From: a bacterium
GTDB taxonomy: Bacteria > Armatimonadota > Fimbriimonadia > Fimbriimonadales > GBS-DC
Length of the DNA stretch: 5,341 nt
Direction: 5' to 3'
Assembly (NCBI GenBank): GCA_029335935.2
Contig: JARJMV020000223.1
Location: 1-5,341 of the forward strand
Numbering within the stretch: position 1 is the first letter of the stretch; each line of letters starts with the position of its first letter. Made by a program: the position numbers and the translations under genes. This document shows positions 4,788-5,341 of the stretch, in pieces. The notes below the pieces were generated by a model. The model saw nothing but the letters and a program-made list of their open reading frames with translations, made no database searches and was not told the origin of the DNA.

Positions 4788-5341
4788 GTGAGGATCCTGT
4801 TTCTGGCGGACATCGTGGGGCGCACGGGGCGCAACGCCGTCGCCAAGACGCTGCCCGAATGGCGCGAGCGCTACGCGCCCGATGTGGTGCTGGCCAACTG
4901 CGAGAACGCCTCAGGCGGTAAGGGAGTCACGCCCCAGACCCTGAACGAACTCGCGCAACTCGGCATCCACGCTTTCACCAGCGGCAACCACATCTGGGAC
5001 AAAAAAGAAATCTACCCCGTGCTGGACTCTGACCCGCGCCTCGTGCGCCCAGCGAACTATTCGCCCCTATCGCCTGGCAAAGGCTACACGGTACTGGAAG
5101 TGCTGGATCGGCAGTTAGCGGTGATTTCGCTGGCGGGGCGCGTGTTTATGGACAACGCCGACTGCCCCTTCCGCAAGTTCGATGACATCCACGCGCAGCT
5201 GCCGACGCCGTTCGTGTTCGTGGACTTTCACGGTGAGGCGACCTCCGAGAAGACCTGCTTCGGCTACTATGTGGATGGGCGCGCCAGCGCGGTCATCGGC
5301 ACACACACCCATGTGCAGACCGCCGACGAGCGTATCTTGCC
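4788..5341 (+). CDS. YmdB-family (TIGR00282) metallophosphoesterase, 3' part cut off
   Basis: Members are binuclear metal phosphoesterases; B. subtilis YmdB cleaves 2',3'- and 3',5'-cyclic nucleotides and affects biofilm and motility decisions. The visible 184 residues cover roughly 70% of the family's usual 255-270. Metal-site residues are in place: D8 in LFLADIVG (4-11), E39-N40 in ANCENASGG (36-44), N67-H68 in TSGNHIWD (64-71), H148 in VDFHGEATSEK (145-155) and H173/H175 in GTHTHVQTAD (171-180). RPANYSPLSPGKGY (87-100) and PFRKFDDI are further family features. The common ANGEN is ANCEN here. The GTG start at 4788 is the only in-frame start candidate near the conserved N-terminus. The gene is often near rny (ribonuclease Y) in other bacteria; downstream DNA is not in the window. 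The product is probably cytoplasmic. Confidence 0.93.
   Translation, partial: MRILFLADIVGRTGRNAVAKTLPEWRERYAPDVVLANCENASGGKGVTPQTLNELAQLGIHAFTSGNHIWDKKEIYPVLDSDPRLVRPANYSPLSPGKGYTVLEVLDRQLAVISLAGRVFMDNADCPFRKFDDIHAQLPTPFVFVDFHGEATSEKTCFGYYVDGRASAVIGTHTHVQTADERIL

Noticed and set aside
4748..4846. Upstream ATG at 4846 as start of the ZIP transporter
   Set aside because: It would add 33 residues without likeness to the family and overlap the conserved N-terminus of the divergent phosphoesterase gene.
5115..5312. Small open frame antisense to the phosphoesterase gene
   Set aside because: It overlaps conserved metal-binding motifs of the phosphoesterase on the other strand and shows no features of its own.

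Overview
This is GC-rich bacterial chromosome with tightly packed genes. It holds a strong candidate replication origin (oriC, about 1-274), five complete genes and one gene cut by the right edge. The taxon cannot be fixed from sequence alone. Protein style (a GalT beginning MSELRW, a TIGR00282/YmdB-type phosphoesterase, a GufA-like ZIP transporter, a lone HDOD protein) and the TTTTCCACA-type DnaA boxes suggest a deep-branching, possibly thermophilic lineage such as Armatimonadota. That placement is a low-confidence guess.

Layout. Positions 1-274 are non-coding. They contain eleven DnaA-box-like 9-mers (variants of TTATCCACA/TTTTCCACA), nine of them packed at 10-14 bp spacing in 156-271. To the left lies a 69% A+T stretch (81-145) ending in a DnaA-trio-like TAAGAATAG plus a G run. 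A perfect 16-bp palindrome sits at 40-55. From 275 to 2127, on the minus strand, is a two-gene operon: rsmG (16S rRNA m7G methyltransferase, also called gidB) followed by a GT4-type glycosyltransferase, joined by an ATGA overlap. rsmG is a classic neighbour of bacterial oriC and supports the origin call. A 49-bp divergent gap leads to an HDOD-domain gene (2177-2989, plus), followed 16 bp later by galT (3006-3974, plus). galT converges on a ZIP/GufA-family metal transporter (3971-4747, minus), and their stop codons overlap. A 40-bp divergent gap leads to a YmdB-family metallophosphoesterase (4788 to beyond 5341, plus).

How it fits together. The origin would be bound and opened by DnaA at the clustered boxes. 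If replication leaves it in both directions, rsmG and the glycosyltransferase gene are transcribed head-on towards it, while the HDOD gene, galT and the phosphoesterase gene run with the rightward fork. GalT (Leloir pathway and UDP-sugar supply) and the glycosyltransferase could both serve cell-surface sugar metabolism, but they are not in one operon, so that link is loose. No mobile element, CRISPR array, tRNA or rRNA was seen. The most notable parts are the architecture of the putative oriC and a repeated -10-like TANNNT hexamer 6-8 nt before three start codons, which hints at leaderless mRNAs.
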